Assembly (NCBI GenBank): GCA_028278025.1
Contig: JANQFE010000045.1
Location: 36,446-100,445 of the forward strand
DNA length: 64,000 nt
Source of the DNA: Thermodesulfobacteriota bacterium
GTDB lineage: Bacteria > Desulfobacterota > WTBG01 > CAIYCZ01 > CAIRTM01
Direction: 5' to 3'
In this document: piece by piece, positions 16,650-25,858 of the stretch
Position numbering within the stretch: the stretch's first letter is position 1
Layout of the letters: the number at the start of each line of letters is the position of its first letter
The notes under the pieces: generated by a model
Seen by the model: the letters and a program-made list of their open reading frames with translations, nothing else
What the model was told of the DNA's origin: nothing
The model's database searches: none
Made by a program: the position numbers and the translations under genes

Positions 16650-18233
16650 CTATTTATACGACTCCGGTTCCTCCCTCAGCAAAAATTCATACGGTGCGCT
16701 GTGAGGATTGTGACACACCGTGCAGTTGTTACCTGCAAACCGCGGCAGATTTTCGTGAATATTCTCTGTTCCTCCTCGCTCATCCTTCACCAGCTGCTCG
16801 ATATAATTATGGCACTGATAGCAGACAATAATGCCCTTTTCCTTTACGAGCCCGCTATGGTCTTCTCCGTGACAATACCCGCAGGTCAGCTCCTGTTCAG
16901 GAACCGTTTCTTGAAACAGCCCGTAGTAGTAATCATGCAGATCCTGTTTCTGCTGCTGAGCTTCATCCTCCTCAATCGGCGGCAAGAGCGGATGGCAGGC
17001 CCTGCAGAGTTTCTGTTGGTCATTTACAATATGGGCACCAAACTGGCTGCCATGTTGACTGTGACACAAAAGACAGTTTCCTTCAGCAGCATCCTTATGG
17101 GTAAACCGTGCTCCCAGAAGGGCGGGGGTATCATGACAGTCCGACACAAAACACATTTTAAAGACATTGGGCACACCGGGTTCTTCCCTGGTTACTGCGT
17201 GACAGGCCCGGCATTTTTTTTCCAGAAATGCTTTATGATACGAGGGTATACCCTCTCCCTTGGTAACCGGGATTAGATCCGTTCGCTGAATTTCTTCCAG
17301 GGGAATATCCCTGGCACTGACCTCCTCCTTATCGCTGTGGCAGGCAACACACATATCCTTGGAGCGGTCAAGCCGCAGTTTATACTCTGCCTCTGCGCCC
17401 TTTGCAGCCGCTTCCCGTTGTATAATACCCTTGTCATGAGGATTGTGGCAGGTTCCACAAAACACATGTTCCTCAAACAACGGCAGGATGACATTATATT
17501 TTTCTTCGGATGCCTCAATTGCCGCAAGCATTTCCTCGGAAGGTTTGTGCATGTGATTTGCTTTGGCCGGATGCAGGGTTTCCTCCTCGCCATGACACGC
17601 AGCACAAAAGGTTGACTGTTTGGTTTTGAAATTGACTCCGGTAATATCTGTGACTGCATCAGGATCAGGCAGCGATTCGTGACAGTACAGGCACTGTTTT
17701 TCATCAACGTTACCCTCATCGTCAACCTGTTCATGCGGATTAGTCTTGGCATACACATCCCGGTTATGACAGCGAAAACAAAATTCGGTTACCTTTTTGT
17801 AAGGTGCCCCCCATAGAAAATTAATATTTTCAAACTGCGCTGCAGGCTCTGCCTGGCATTGCAGGTATACATCATGACAGGTCCTGCAGGTAACCTTACC
17901 GTCATACAGGGGAAGCTCTTTAGGAATTGTTACAGCTTCCCCCACTGAGGGAGCAATCCCGACCGGGTGGAGCTCACCTTTGACATTCTCCTTTTCATGG
18001 CATGAATTGCACATGGCTATATCATCACCGCCAAACTTGAGCTTCAGATTTTTGTCACCCGGCTGCGGTGCCGACACGTGACATTCTTCGCAATGCTTTC
18101 CGGTGAAGTGCGGATTAATAACTTCCTCCTCATCCTTTGCCTGGACAAAAGCAGGACACAACAAAAGGCAAAACGCAAAGATAATCATGTTCCTTATCAC
18201 TGTATTTATATGTACTGCTTTCGTCCTCATCAC
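16650..18233 (-). CDS. Exported 15-site multiheme c-type cytochrome (second copy)
   Basis: A 527-residue protein with signal peptide (ending VQAKD), 14 CxxCH motifs and one CX4CH (CFVSDCH). Start VINPH, then HCEECH, and the whole motif order match the protein at 4103-5629. Shared local strings include CGTCHNPHDKG against CGTCHNPHQKG and TNPHEQ. There is no lipobox, so it is probably a periplasmic or exported electron carrier. It follows the 20-heme gene at 75 bp; the gap is filled with low-complexity ACTCATT repeats. Confidence 0.9.
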   Translation of the reverse strand: MMRTKAVHINTVIRNMIIFAFCLLLCPAFVQAKDEEEVINPHFTGKHCEECHVSAPQPGDKNLKLKFGGDDIAMCNSCHEKENVKGELHPVGIAPSVGEAVTIPKELPLYDGKVTCRTCHDVYLQCQAEPAAQFENINFLWGAPYKKVTEFCFRCHNRDVYAKTNPHEQVDDEGNVDEKQCLYCHESLPDPDAVTDITGVNFKTKQSTFCAACHGEEETLHPAKANHMHKPSEEMLAAIEASEEKYNVILPLFEEHVFCGTCHNPHDKGIIQREAAAKGAEAEYKLRLDRSKDMCVACHSDKEEVSARDIPLEEIQRTDLIPVTKGEGIPSYHKAFLEKKCRACHAVTREEPGVPNVFKMCFVSDCHDTPALLGARFTHKDAAEGNCLLCHSQHGSQFGAHIVNDQQKLCRACHPLLPPIEEDEAQQQKQDLHDYYYGLFQETVPEQELTCGYCHGEDHSGLVKEKGIIVCYQCHNYIEQLVKDERGGTENIHENLPRFAGNNCTVCHNPHSAPYEFLLREEPESYK

Positions 18234-18303
18234 TCGTTACTCATTGCTCATTACTTATTATTTGTTACTCAGCACTCATCACTCATTGCTCATTACTCAT
18301 CAT
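18234..18303. repeat. ACTCATT/GTTACTC low-complexity repeats
   Basis: About ten imperfect copies of CACTCATT, GCTCATTACT and TTACTCA in tandem between two cytochrome genes. There are no conserved spacers, and I see no promoter or terminator in it. Confidence 0.5.
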
Positions 18304-18308
18304 CACTT

Positions 18309-20900
18309 TTATTGTTCTTCCTCATCAACCTGTTCCAGCTTTATGCGTCCCTTATGGATGTGAAAATATTTAAACATAAAGAGCGCGTCCTCCCCATGAC
18401 AGCTGGCACAAAAACTAAAGGAAATATTTCTTCTTAGAAAACTGTTGGTAGCATTACCCTCAATTTCTTTGCCTGGAACCTTGCCGGGTCTGCGAGCATC
18501 CCACAGGTGCACATCATGGCAGGTACTGCAGACAATATTGCCCTCAACAGATTTCTCACCCTCATCGGTGTAGATCGGAAAACGCTCAAGATACTCCTCA
18601 TATTCTTCCGCATTCATGGAACCGGCCTTCTCCTGAAGCAGAGCCATATAGATCCGGTCAGGATGAAGACCATAGTCCGGTACTTTATCAGCAGCACAGT
18701 CACCCTCAACATGACAGCTGGTACACACCCCGATCATGGTGTTATTGGGCAAGGTAAATTCTTCATTCCAGTTTTCAACTACTGAAGGGCCCAAAGCGCG
18801 ATTCCACAGAAACTCATCTGTCTGGGCATTATGCACTGCATGGCAGGCACCGCATACCCCTGACTGGTCCGGAGATACACCCTGACTGTTTTGCTCGGCA
18901 GGGGCGGTTATAGTAAGATCATGGTCGGTTCCGATTACAGTGGATTGATCCTCATGGCATGCCTTGCACAGAGGGGCACTATCAGCACTTGTCAGACGCA
19001 GGAAACTATCTGCAGCAGTCCCCTCCTCTGCCTTATCCTGGGGATCCCGGGGATTCCACTGGTGCGGGTCGTGACAGGTTGAGCAAAAGACCTTCCCATC
19101 GGGCTCTTTGCGGCCCTCAGCACTGTACAGCGGAAGGGTGTTCTCGGTGTTCTCTTTCAGTTTTTCATCAATGGGATGAGAAAATTCACCGGTCAGCTTT
19201 TCTTCAGCGCAGCTGCCCTTGCTGTGACAGTCTACACAGAGCTTTGTCATAAGGGCTTCTTCACCCTGGGGAATCTGTCTGCTCCACATGTAGATATCGG
19301 CTCCGCCATGGGCCAGATGGCAGCTGCCGCACACGCCGGATTCTTGCGGCAGCTGATCGCGGATGTTTTTTTCTTGCGGGGCTGTAACCGCAAGATCATG
19401 ATCTGTTTTTTCAATTGCAGCCTGTTTCTTATGACACCCCAGACAAAGGTTTGAACCCTCATGTGCGGTTCTCAGAAAACTGTTGGTAATGTCGCCCTGA
19501 TCGTCCTTGGATCCTTTGTTCTGCGGGTTTAAAGGATCCCACTGATGGCTGTTATGGCAGCTGGAGCAGTAGATAAATCCCTTGCTGCTTTTCTTGCCGG
19601 TTGCGGTAAAAAGCGGGAAGTCCATGACTTCTGTTTCATCTTCCGGTTTCACACCGACGGGGTGCCCGGTTTCAGGTATAAGCACCTCCTCGGCACTTTT
19701 ACCTTCGGCATGACAGCTCTTGCATATACCAATAGCGGTTTCCTCTTGGCCTTCCCACCAGCGGGCCCACATGAACGGGCCTATCCCCTCATGCATAAGG
19801 TGGCAGCTGCTGCAGGGGCCTGATTGCGAAACCGTTTCGCCCCGTATGTTTTTTGCATCAGGGGCCATTTCCCTCAGATCATGTTTGGTTCCGCTGATAA
19901 GTTTCTCCTGGGAAGCATGACATTGCAGACAAGCTGAATCTTGTTTGTTCTGATCTAACAATAAAGATTCAGGGACAGGCGCTTCATGGGTTGCATGGCA
20001 GCTGACACAAATCAACTCCCCCTGTGAACCCAGTCTGATCTCTCTGCCGTTTTGCCAGTTTTTGGGAATCTCGGCCTTCTCCGGCTTTACATCAACGCTG
20101 TGAGAAAAGCGATTTCTGTTTTTATGCTCACTCAGACCGGGTGCTTTGCCATGGCATTGTTCACAAAGCACGGGATAGACAGCCGGACGGTCAACCGGCA
20201 GTACCAGACGCTTATCACTGAAACCGCCATGGGCAACATGACAACTTTCACAAATTACCTGGTTGGGTTTGCTGCCTGTATACCCGCCGTATAAAATAAT
20301 CTTTTCAGAAACTTCCAGGGTGGTTTCATCAACAGGATGGTGCCCCTTCTCCGGACCGCCGACCTGCCCCTCATGGCACATGGTACACATCTGCGAGTTT
20401 TCGTTTGAGGTGCGCAGGAAAATGGTTTTTTCTATGCCCGGTTCGGTTGAGACCCCATGAGCACTGTGACAGGTGGCACAATCCATCTTGCCCTCTTCGT
20501 CAAGGGGGAAGATTTCCGGCACGCTAATTTTTTCAGAAGGTTTAACACCTACCTGATGCATCCTGTCATTAAACACCTGTTTGCGCGAATCAACTGTTGA
20601 GCCGTCATGACAGGAAAAACACATCTCGGCATCAGCCGCGGTGGGTTTTTCAGGCAAAGCGGCAAGCTCAGTGCCTCTGTGCTCCACAAAAAAGGTGTCC
20701 ACCCAGCTATAGTGGCAGATGGCACATTCCTTGGCAGAATCGGGCTCCAGCTTACTTGCCGGTGTCGCCGTATCAACCTGGGCAACCACAAACCCGGGAC
20801 TACCTAAAAACAGCAGCACAAAAAGCAGTATGCGCACATCCGGTATTGAGCCGGTTACCTTTGAACTTTGAAATTCGAAATTCGAACTTTTTTCTGTCAT
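18309..20900 (-). CDS. Exported 20-heme c-type cytochrome
   Basis: An 863-residue protein with twenty CxxCH motifs (CAICH to CASCH), paralogous to the 16-heme protein at 2058-4103. The extra 172 residues and four hemes are explained by one more copy of the repeated four-heme unit: TDHDL.(V/I)TAP...SGVCG(S/A)CHxxH, then LC..CH...C, HP and CS(S/T)CH..HQW. The start is uncertain. ATG 20900 gives a low-complexity N-terminus (NFEFQSSKV) encoded by AATTTCGAATTT-like repeats, while a GTG about 22 codons later begins directly at the signal peptide (ending FVVAQ). There is no lipobox. It lies 6 bp after the FGE-like gene. Probable long-range electron carrier. Confidence 0.9.
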   Translation of the reverse strand: MTEKSSNFEFQSSKVTGSIPDVRILLFVLLFLGSPGFVVAQVDTATPASKLEPDSAKECAICHYSWVDTFFVEHRGTELAALPEKPTAADAEMCFSCHDGSTVDSRKQVFNDRMHQVGVKPSEKISVPEIFPLDEEGKMDCATCHSAHGVSTEPGIEKTIFLRTSNENSQMCTMCHEGQVGGPEKGHHPVDETTLEVSEKIILYGGYTGSKPNQVICESCHVAHGGFSDKRLVLPVDRPAVYPVLCEQCHGKAPGLSEHKNRNRFSHSVDVKPEKAEIPKNWQNGREIRLGSQGELICVSCHATHEAPVPESLLLDQNKQDSACLQCHASQEKLISGTKHDLREMAPDAKNIRGETVSQSGPCSSCHLMHEGIGPFMWARWWEGQEETAIGICKSCHAEGKSAEEVLIPETGHPVGVKPEDETEVMDFPLFTATGKKSSKGFIYCSSCHNSHQWDPLNPQNKGSKDDQGDITNSFLRTAHEGSNLCLGCHKKQAAIEKTDHDLAVTAPQEKNIRDQLPQESGVCGSCHLAHGGADIYMWSRQIPQGEEALMTKLCVDCHSKGSCAEEKLTGEFSHPIDEKLKENTENTLPLYSAEGRKEPDGKVFCSTCHDPHQWNPRDPQDKAEEGTAADSFLRLTSADSAPLCKACHEDQSTVIGTDHDLTITAPAEQNSQGVSPDQSGVCGACHAVHNAQTDEFLWNRALGPSVVENWNEEFTLPNNTMIGVCTSCHVEGDCAADKVPDYGLHPDRIYMALLQEKAGSMNAEEYEEYLERFPIYTDEGEKSVEGNIVCSTCHDVHLWDARRPGKVPGKEIEGNATNSFLRRNISFSFCASCHGEDALFMFKYFHIHKGRIKLEQVDEEEQ

Positions 20901-20906
20901 GCTTTG

Positions 20907-21716
20907 CTACTTTATATCTTTAACCGTGATCACGCACCGAAAGCCGATATTAAAGCTGCCCAGCGCAGGATCATTCTTATGCCGGTTTGCTATACGCAGT
21001 GCCACCTCATTTGAATACCAGGCACCGCCTTTTACAACTTTGCGCATGCCCTGCAAAGGGCCTTGAGGATTTCTACCGGAGCTTACACTATAGTAGTCAC
21101 TGTCATACCAGTCCTGGCACCATTCCCACACATTCCCGGCCATGTCATACAGGCCAAAACCGTTGGGCGCATAACTCTTAACCGGCATGGTCCCGAATGA
21201 ATTGTAGTTGGCCTGCTGCTGATGTATCCCCTCACCCCATGGATATAGTTTCTCTGCCAGGCCGCCACCGGCGGCCTTTTCCCACTCCGCCTCGGTAGGT
21301 AGCCTCTTGCCGGCCCACCGGGCAAAAGCTTCGGCATCATACCAGCTTACGCCGACTACGGGTTCCTCCGGGCGGTCATATTTCGGATCCCATAAGGGAT
21401 GGGGAGGATAACCGGTTGCTTCTAAAAAATGTGCATAGCGGGCGCAGGTAACCTCGGTTTCATCTATATAAAATGCATCAAGGTACACACTGTGCTGCGG
21501 TTGTTCATCATCATCCCCGGCGCTGCTGCCCATCACAAAAGAGCCGGCCGGCACCAGGACCATAGTAACGGAATCCGTGTTGCTGACAAGTGTTTTAGGA
21601 TAGGGCTGCCCGCTATCAATAGTATCATGAGGGGCGGGAACAAATGAGCGGCATCCCCATAAAAAACATACTATAAAAGAGAGCACCCCAACAATGCGAT
21701 ATCGCTTCCTAAACAT
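20907..21716 (-). CDS. FGE-sulfatase (SUMF1-like) domain lipoprotein
   Basis: A 269-residue lipoprotein (lipobox FLWGC). From about residue 48 it carries a complete formylglycine-generating-enzyme-type domain: LVPAGSFVMGS, YIDETEVTCARYAHFLE, PVVGVSWYDAEAFARWAG, LPTEAEWEKAA, YPWG, GLYDMAGNVWEWCQDWY, VVKGGAWYS and GFRC. I do not see the paired active-site cysteines of true FGE, so it is more likely a binding or regulatory homologue. It is first in the minus-strand operon and ends 6 bp before the 20-heme gene. A role in cytochrome export or maturation is inference only. No equivalent is visible in the first cluster. Confidence 0.8.
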   Translation of the reverse strand: MFRKRYRIVGVLSFIVCFLWGCRSFVPAPHDTIDSGQPYPKTLVSNTDSVTMVLVPAGSFVMGSSAGDDDEQPQHSVYLDAFYIDETEVTCARYAHFLEATGYPPHPLWDPKYDRPEEPVVGVSWYDAEAFARWAGKRLPTEAEWEKAAGGGLAEKLYPWGEGIHQQQANYNSFGTMPVKSYAPNGFGLYDMAGNVWEWCQDWYDSDYYSVSSGRNPQGPLQGMRKVVKGGAWYSNEVALRIANRHKNDPALGSFNIGFRCVITVKDIK

Positions 21717-21965
21717 CTGATTTCTTTCTAACGGTTCCCCAAAATGCAGTACGATGTGGAATTATCCTTGCCCCTTTTTTGTTATGAAGCCATGATAAAA
21801 AAAAGAACGGTGAAAAAAAATATTAGAATATGATATTTTTTTTTGCATTTATCAAAAGAATTTGATATTGAATGAGGTGTTTTTACAAAATAAAACTTTT
21901 TTATTATATGTAGCAGAATAAGTCAAGGCGTTATTTCAATAATTTATATAAACCTTGCTCATTAT
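21717..21965. promoter_or_regulatory. Divergent AT-rich promoter region between two cytochrome operons
   Basis: This 249-bp gap separates minus-strand and plus-strand units and must hold both promoters. It is very AT-rich with A-runs, T-runs and a partial inverted repeat around ATATTAGAATATGATAT. I cannot fix individual -35/-10 pairs with confidence. Confidence 0.4.
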
Positions 21966-22892
21966 ATGGCTTTTACCAAAAAAATTTTGCTAAAAATCCT
22001 CTCACCCGGCATTCTTGTGCTCATCATTGCCGCTGCATGTGTTCGCTATACAGACCAGATTAAACTTGCAATTCCATTTCCCGATGCAACCTATGTTGGT
22101 TCTGAAGAATGCGCCGTATGCCACGAGGACGTGTTTGAATACTTTAAAAAAACAGTCCATTTTAAACTGCGTGACTTTGAAGTGCCCGGGCAGATGCGGG
22201 GGTGCGAATCCTGTCACGGCCCGGGCAGCGCGCATGTTGCCGAGCGGGGCAAGGTTGATCAAATACTTAGCTTTAGCAAACTGACTCCGGAGCAGGGTTC
22301 GGCAATCTGCCTGCAATGTCACCGGCAGGAACCGCTCATGGACTGGAACAACAATCTACATGCCACCAGTGCAGTAGGGTGTAACGACTGTCACAAATCC
22401 CATAAAATTACTGCAAAAAAGATGGTTTACAAAGGTGACCCGGAGCTGTGCTATGACTGTCACCAGCAGATGCGGGCACAGGCTGAATTTCCATCCCATC
22501 ATCCTATCCGCGAAGGTAAGATGACATGTACAGACTGTCATAATACTCATGGTGCCGACCCCGGTGCTTTAAAGGTAGGCACCGTGAATGATCTCTGCTA
22601 TGAGTGTCATACTGATAAGCAGGGACCTTTTATCTATGAACATCCGCCGGTTGAGGAAGGCTGCTCACTGTGCCATGACCCTCACGGCACTATTGCCAAC
22701 AACCTGTTAAAACAAAATGAGCCGTTTCTTTGTTTGCGCTGTCACCGGGGACACCGGGGTAATCCGGTTCCGCGCGGTGGGCTAAGGCATCCGAGCATGC
22801 CGACCCTGCTGACATCCTGTTCTCAGTGTCATTCACAGGTCCATGGCAGCGATCTGCCTTCCCAGATGGGTGAAGGCAATTTGACAAGATAA
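21966..22892 (+). CDS. Decaheme c-type cytochrome lipoprotein, MtrA/DmsE-like (second copy)
   Basis: A 308-residue protein with lipobox IIAAAC and ten CxxCH sites (CAVCH to CSQCH), paralogous over its whole length to 5626-6564 (CHGPGS, CHKSHKITAKKMV, SHHPIREGKM, CLRCHRGH, QVHGSDLPSQ). The heme number and size match outer-membrane conduit decaheme cytochromes. A barrel gene follows after 132 bp. It probably sits in the barrel on the periplasmic side and bridges the outer membrane. Confidence 0.9.
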   Translation: MAFTKKILLKILSPGILVLIIAAACVRYTDQIKLAIPFPDATYVGSEECAVCHEDVFEYFKKTVHFKLRDFEVPGQMRGCESCHGPGSAHVAERGKVDQILSFSKLTPEQGSAICLQCHRQEPLMDWNNNLHATSAVGCNDCHKSHKITAKKMVYKGDPELCYDCHQQMRAQAEFPSHHPIREGKMTCTDCHNTHGADPGALKVGTVNDLCYECHTDKQGPFIYEHPPVEEGCSLCHDPHGTIANNLLKQNEPFLCLRCHRGHRGNPVPRGGLRHPSMPTLLTSCSQCHSQVHGSDLPSQMGEGNLTR

Positions 22893-23024
22893 TAACAGAA
22901 CATTGCTGACTGCTGGCAGGTATCCAGAAGCTGGAATCCAGCATCACTTACCTATAGCAGTACATTATTGATATATTAATTTTTTTTAAAATACTCACTG
23001 TTTGTATCTTGAAAGAATAATAAA

Positions 23025-24884
23025 ATGGCTATACCATGCCGATGCGTTCTTAGCTTTTTCCTTGCGGTTGTAATCGTTGCTTGCATCTGTGCCGGCACTT
23101 CCGCCTGGGCTGAGGAAGCGCAAAAGAAAGATTCCGCAAAAGCCGTTGAGTATTCTTTTGATGCCAGCATCGGGTATCATCATGCCAATGTAAACAGTTA
23201 TCGCGGAAAAGTGGGCGAATATGAAGTGCTGGATCCGGGCATGGAGGCCGCATTCAGTTTTGAAGCCTATACGCGCAGCAAATACCTTGATATTATCGGT
23301 GACATTAAAGACAAACATGACCAGCGGTACCTGCTCGGCTTTGATAGTGACCGGATTTTTCAAACCGAAACATCTTACAATCGTTTCAGGCACTACCTTG
23401 ACCATGATCCTTTAAAAAATCAGGACTTTTATACCGATTTTGATGCAGGCAAAACTAACTCCATTACCTGGGAAGAGGTAAAAAGCAAAAACACTTTTCG
23501 TGTTCCTTTTGTTCCGGGCCTGAAACTTACGGCAGATTACCGGCAGGTGAACAAGCGCGGCCACCGACAGGCTACTACTGTCAGCAAGTGCACCCAGTGT
23601 CACGTTAGCTCTCGAAACAGGCGCATTAACCAGACCATTAAGGATATTAAAGTGGGCGCTGAAATGGCGGTTGGCCCGCTTACGCTCAACTACAGTCACC
23701 TCCAGAGAAACTATAATGAGGGCGGCAGTGCGCCCATTGCGTATTACAGTAATGCCGCAACCTCCTTCCCCGTTAAAGGGTATAACCGCTACAATTCAGT
23801 GTCAGATTCACGCACCTATGTGAACCAAATTAAAGCTCGGGTGGACCTCCCCCTTCAGTCTACTTTTTATTTTGATTATGAGACCGGTAAAAACCACAAC
23901 CGGGAAACCCGCAATGAACGGGAGTTCCAAAGCTATGCGGTTCGCTTGGCAACTGCCTGCTTAAAATATGTTTCTTTCAACTTTAATTATTATGATTATG
24001 ACATGGAAAATGATGTTCCGAATGCTATGGAACGGGATGTTACCAGAAGCGGTTTTTCATTCAGGACAATTTCCTGGAAAAAAACGTTTTTACGGGGCAG
24101 CTACCGCGTGGAGGATATAGAACGGCGCAACAGCGCCGAGGAATCGACCCTGAAACAGATTTTTACGCTGGCACTGTTTAGCAGGCCGCACCGTAAGCTG
24201 AATTTTAACATACAGTACCGTAATGAACAGATTGATGATCCCTTTATTTCTGAACAGTGGGAATTGATCAGGTTCACGCAAACCAGTCTGCCTACCAGAA
24301 GAGATGAGCTGCAGCTTGCGCTGAACTGGACACCCCGCGGCAACCTGTCCTTTTCCTCTACCATCCGCTATGGAGATTCTGAAAGCAGCCGCTATGTAAT
24401 AGATGAAGAAAGGCTGGAAATGATATTCAGCATGTGGTATGCACCCAATGACAGGCTCATGCTCACAGCTTCCTATAGCCTTATTGATACGGATATCGAT
24501 ACCCGCGCAATCTATAAAACCTATCACCGCAGCGGGAGCCTTTCGGATTATCTATTTGACCGCAGTGTTCCCTATGATGACTCAAGCCACTGCTACAACC
24601 TGACGATTAACTATCGCCTCAGCAAAAGGGTGGCCTTGACAGGCAGTGCTACCTATGTAGACTCCAGTGCTGATTATGACTCTTATATTAATACAAAAAA
24701 TATCGGTAAATTCTCCGACCTTAACATTGAACGCCTTGATACGGCCCTCGGACTGGATTACCTCTACAAGCCCAACCTCTCTTTCTACACACGCTATAAT
24801 TATCGGGACTATGATGACCGGGAAGTGAGTGACCTTGATGGGGAAGCCCACATTATTAGTTTTGGTGTAAACTATTCATTTTGA
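23025..24884 (+). CDS. Outer-membrane beta-barrel with one internal heme motif (second copy)
   Basis: A 619-residue protein with signal peptide (ending SAWAE), repeated amphipathic strands and terminal Phe (GVNYSF). The conserved RGKVGEYEVLDPG, KRGHRQATTVSKCTQCH and YDDREVSDLDGEAHIISFGVNYSF segments match the barrel at 6575-8416. The single CTQCH is at about residue 189. Length and position after the decaheme lipoprotein support an MtrB/PioB-like conduit porin; the embedded heme site is the distinguishing feature. It starts after a weak ribosome-binding site (GAAAGAATAATAAAATG). Confidence 0.85.
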   Translation: MAIPCRCVLSFFLAVVIVACICAGTSAWAEEAQKKDSAKAVEYSFDASIGYHHANVNSYRGKVGEYEVLDPGMEAAFSFEAYTRSKYLDIIGDIKDKHDQRYLLGFDSDRIFQTETSYNRFRHYLDHDPLKNQDFYTDFDAGKTNSITWEEVKSKNTFRVPFVPGLKLTADYRQVNKRGHRQATTVSKCTQCHVSSRNRRINQTIKDIKVGAEMAVGPLTLNYSHLQRNYNEGGSAPIAYYSNAATSFPVKGYNRYNSVSDSRTYVNQIKARVDLPLQSTFYFDYETGKNHNRETRNEREFQSYAVRLATACLKYVSFNFNYYDYDMENDVPNAMERDVTRSGFSFRTISWKKTFLRGSYRVEDIERRNSAEESTLKQIFTLALFSRPHRKLNFNIQYRNEQIDDPFISEQWELIRFTQTSLPTRRDELQLALNWTPRGNLSFSSTIRYGDSESSRYVIDEERLEMIFSMWYAPNDRLMLTASYSLIDTDIDTRAIYKTYHRSGSLSDYLFDRSVPYDDSSHCYNLTINYRLSKRVALTGSATYVDSSADYDSYINTKNIGKFSDLNIERLDTALGLDYLYKPNLSFYTRYNYRDYDDREVSDLDGEAHIISFGVNYSF

Positions 24885-24955
24885 TCCTGCATTCTTTCCA
24901 TCTACTCTGATAAATATGCTATAACTATAGTAAAGTACCTATGGAGGCATCCGGC

Positions 24956-25552
24956 ATGAAAAAATTTGTGTATATTAGTTGTGTCTGTCTGCTGATATGT
25001 ATACCCTGCCGGAATGCTGCGGCTGTCCGGGTAAACCTTACCAGTGAGTCTGTAACGGAGGCCGTAGATACCGGAACAAAGCATGGGTCAAAAATTACCG
25101 CTTACCTTAAGCAACAATATAGTTTCGGCAATGAGGATATGTTTGAAGAATATGGAATTATAAGGAGCAAGTGGTCAAAACTTGCAATGCTGGCCGGCTT
25201 GTTAGCCGCCAGGGACAAACAACCCTCGGAACGGGAAATAAATCACATTACCGGTGACACCCATCTGCAAATAGATGTCGTTACTTATGGCAATACAATT
25301 GATTTTGCCGAAAAATGTAAGGTTCACCTGGTGCAGAACGGCACCATCATAGAGCCGGAAAAAACCTCTGCAACGCATTCCTCTCATATACCCGGTAAAA
25401 AAACAGCAGCCTCAGGTTTTCCGAAATATCGTGCCACCGTAGGATCATATTTTGCCTACGGCACGTTCTGCCCTGACTGCAAAGTTGAAATTGTTTTGAC
25501 CAAAGATGGTAAAACAGTTACCTTTGCAGTCAATCTTGCTGATTATAAATAA
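24956..25552 (+). CDS. Small exported protein of unknown family (second copy)
   Basis: 198 residues from ATG 24956, which has GGAGG eight bases upstream; the ATG at 24941 would include that site. The signal peptide ends around NAAAV. It has the same motif order as 8487-9071: a KWSKLAMLAG segment, IDVVTYGNTIDFAEKC, GFPKYRATVGSYFAYG and a Val/Thr-rich strand at the end (KTVTFAVNLADY). It has one extra CPDC near the C-terminus. The family is not recognised. Pairing with the conduit barrel in both clusters suggests a conduit accessory function. Confidence 0.75.
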   Translation: MKKFVYISCVCLLICIPCRNAAAVRVNLTSESVTEAVDTGTKHGSKITAYLKQQYSFGNEDMFEEYGIIRSKWSKLAMLAGLLAARDKQPSEREINHITGDTHLQIDVVTYGNTIDFAEKCKVHLVQNGTIIEPEKTSATHSSHIPGKKTAASGFPKYRATVGSYFAYGTFCPDCKVEIVLTKDGKTVTFAVNLADYK

Positions 25553-25586
25553 GCAAGAGTACTCCAGCGCAGGTTAATAATAAAAA

Positions 25587-25617
25587 AACCACCCCGATAT
25601 CGGGGTGGTTTTTTATT
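25587..25617 (+). terminator. Perfect palindromic rho-independent terminator
   Basis: AACCACCCCG and CGGGGTGGTT form a fully paired stem preceded by A7 and followed by T6, 35 bp after the small exported protein. It can act in both directions. Confidence 0.9.
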
Positions 25618-25669
25618 TTACATGTTCAGTTTGAGCTATATGGCAGATGGGGGTTTTCCGACAGCCTCC

Positions 25670-25858
25670 AGTACAGCGTCACACTTTAATTTGTCAGTTG
25701 ATCGATGAAGGTCTTTGGTTTTGGGCAGCAAGGGCGGTGTGAGCAATTGCCTATACTATAAGACACAGTCGTTCCAGCGAGCACAGAGCCCGCTGCAATC
25801 AACACCAAAGACCCTCGCTAAATCTTTACCCCCAAATTCAAAAGTGACTCTGTACTAG
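25670..25858. repeat. Nested inverted-repeat element, copy 3 (AGTAC/GCGAGCAC family)
   Basis: Ends AGTACAGCGTC (25670-25680) and GACTCTGTACTAG (25846-25858). Inner arms AGGTCTTTGG and CCAAAGACCCT pair. The loop holds TTGCCTATACTATAAGA (shared with copy 2) and GCGAGCAC at 25777. The right end overlaps the stop codon of the minus-strand 7-heme gene. Confidence 0.7.

Noticed and set aside
18234..18303. CRISPR array
   Set aside because: The repeats are short, imperfect and contiguous, with no unique spacers and no cas genes nearby.
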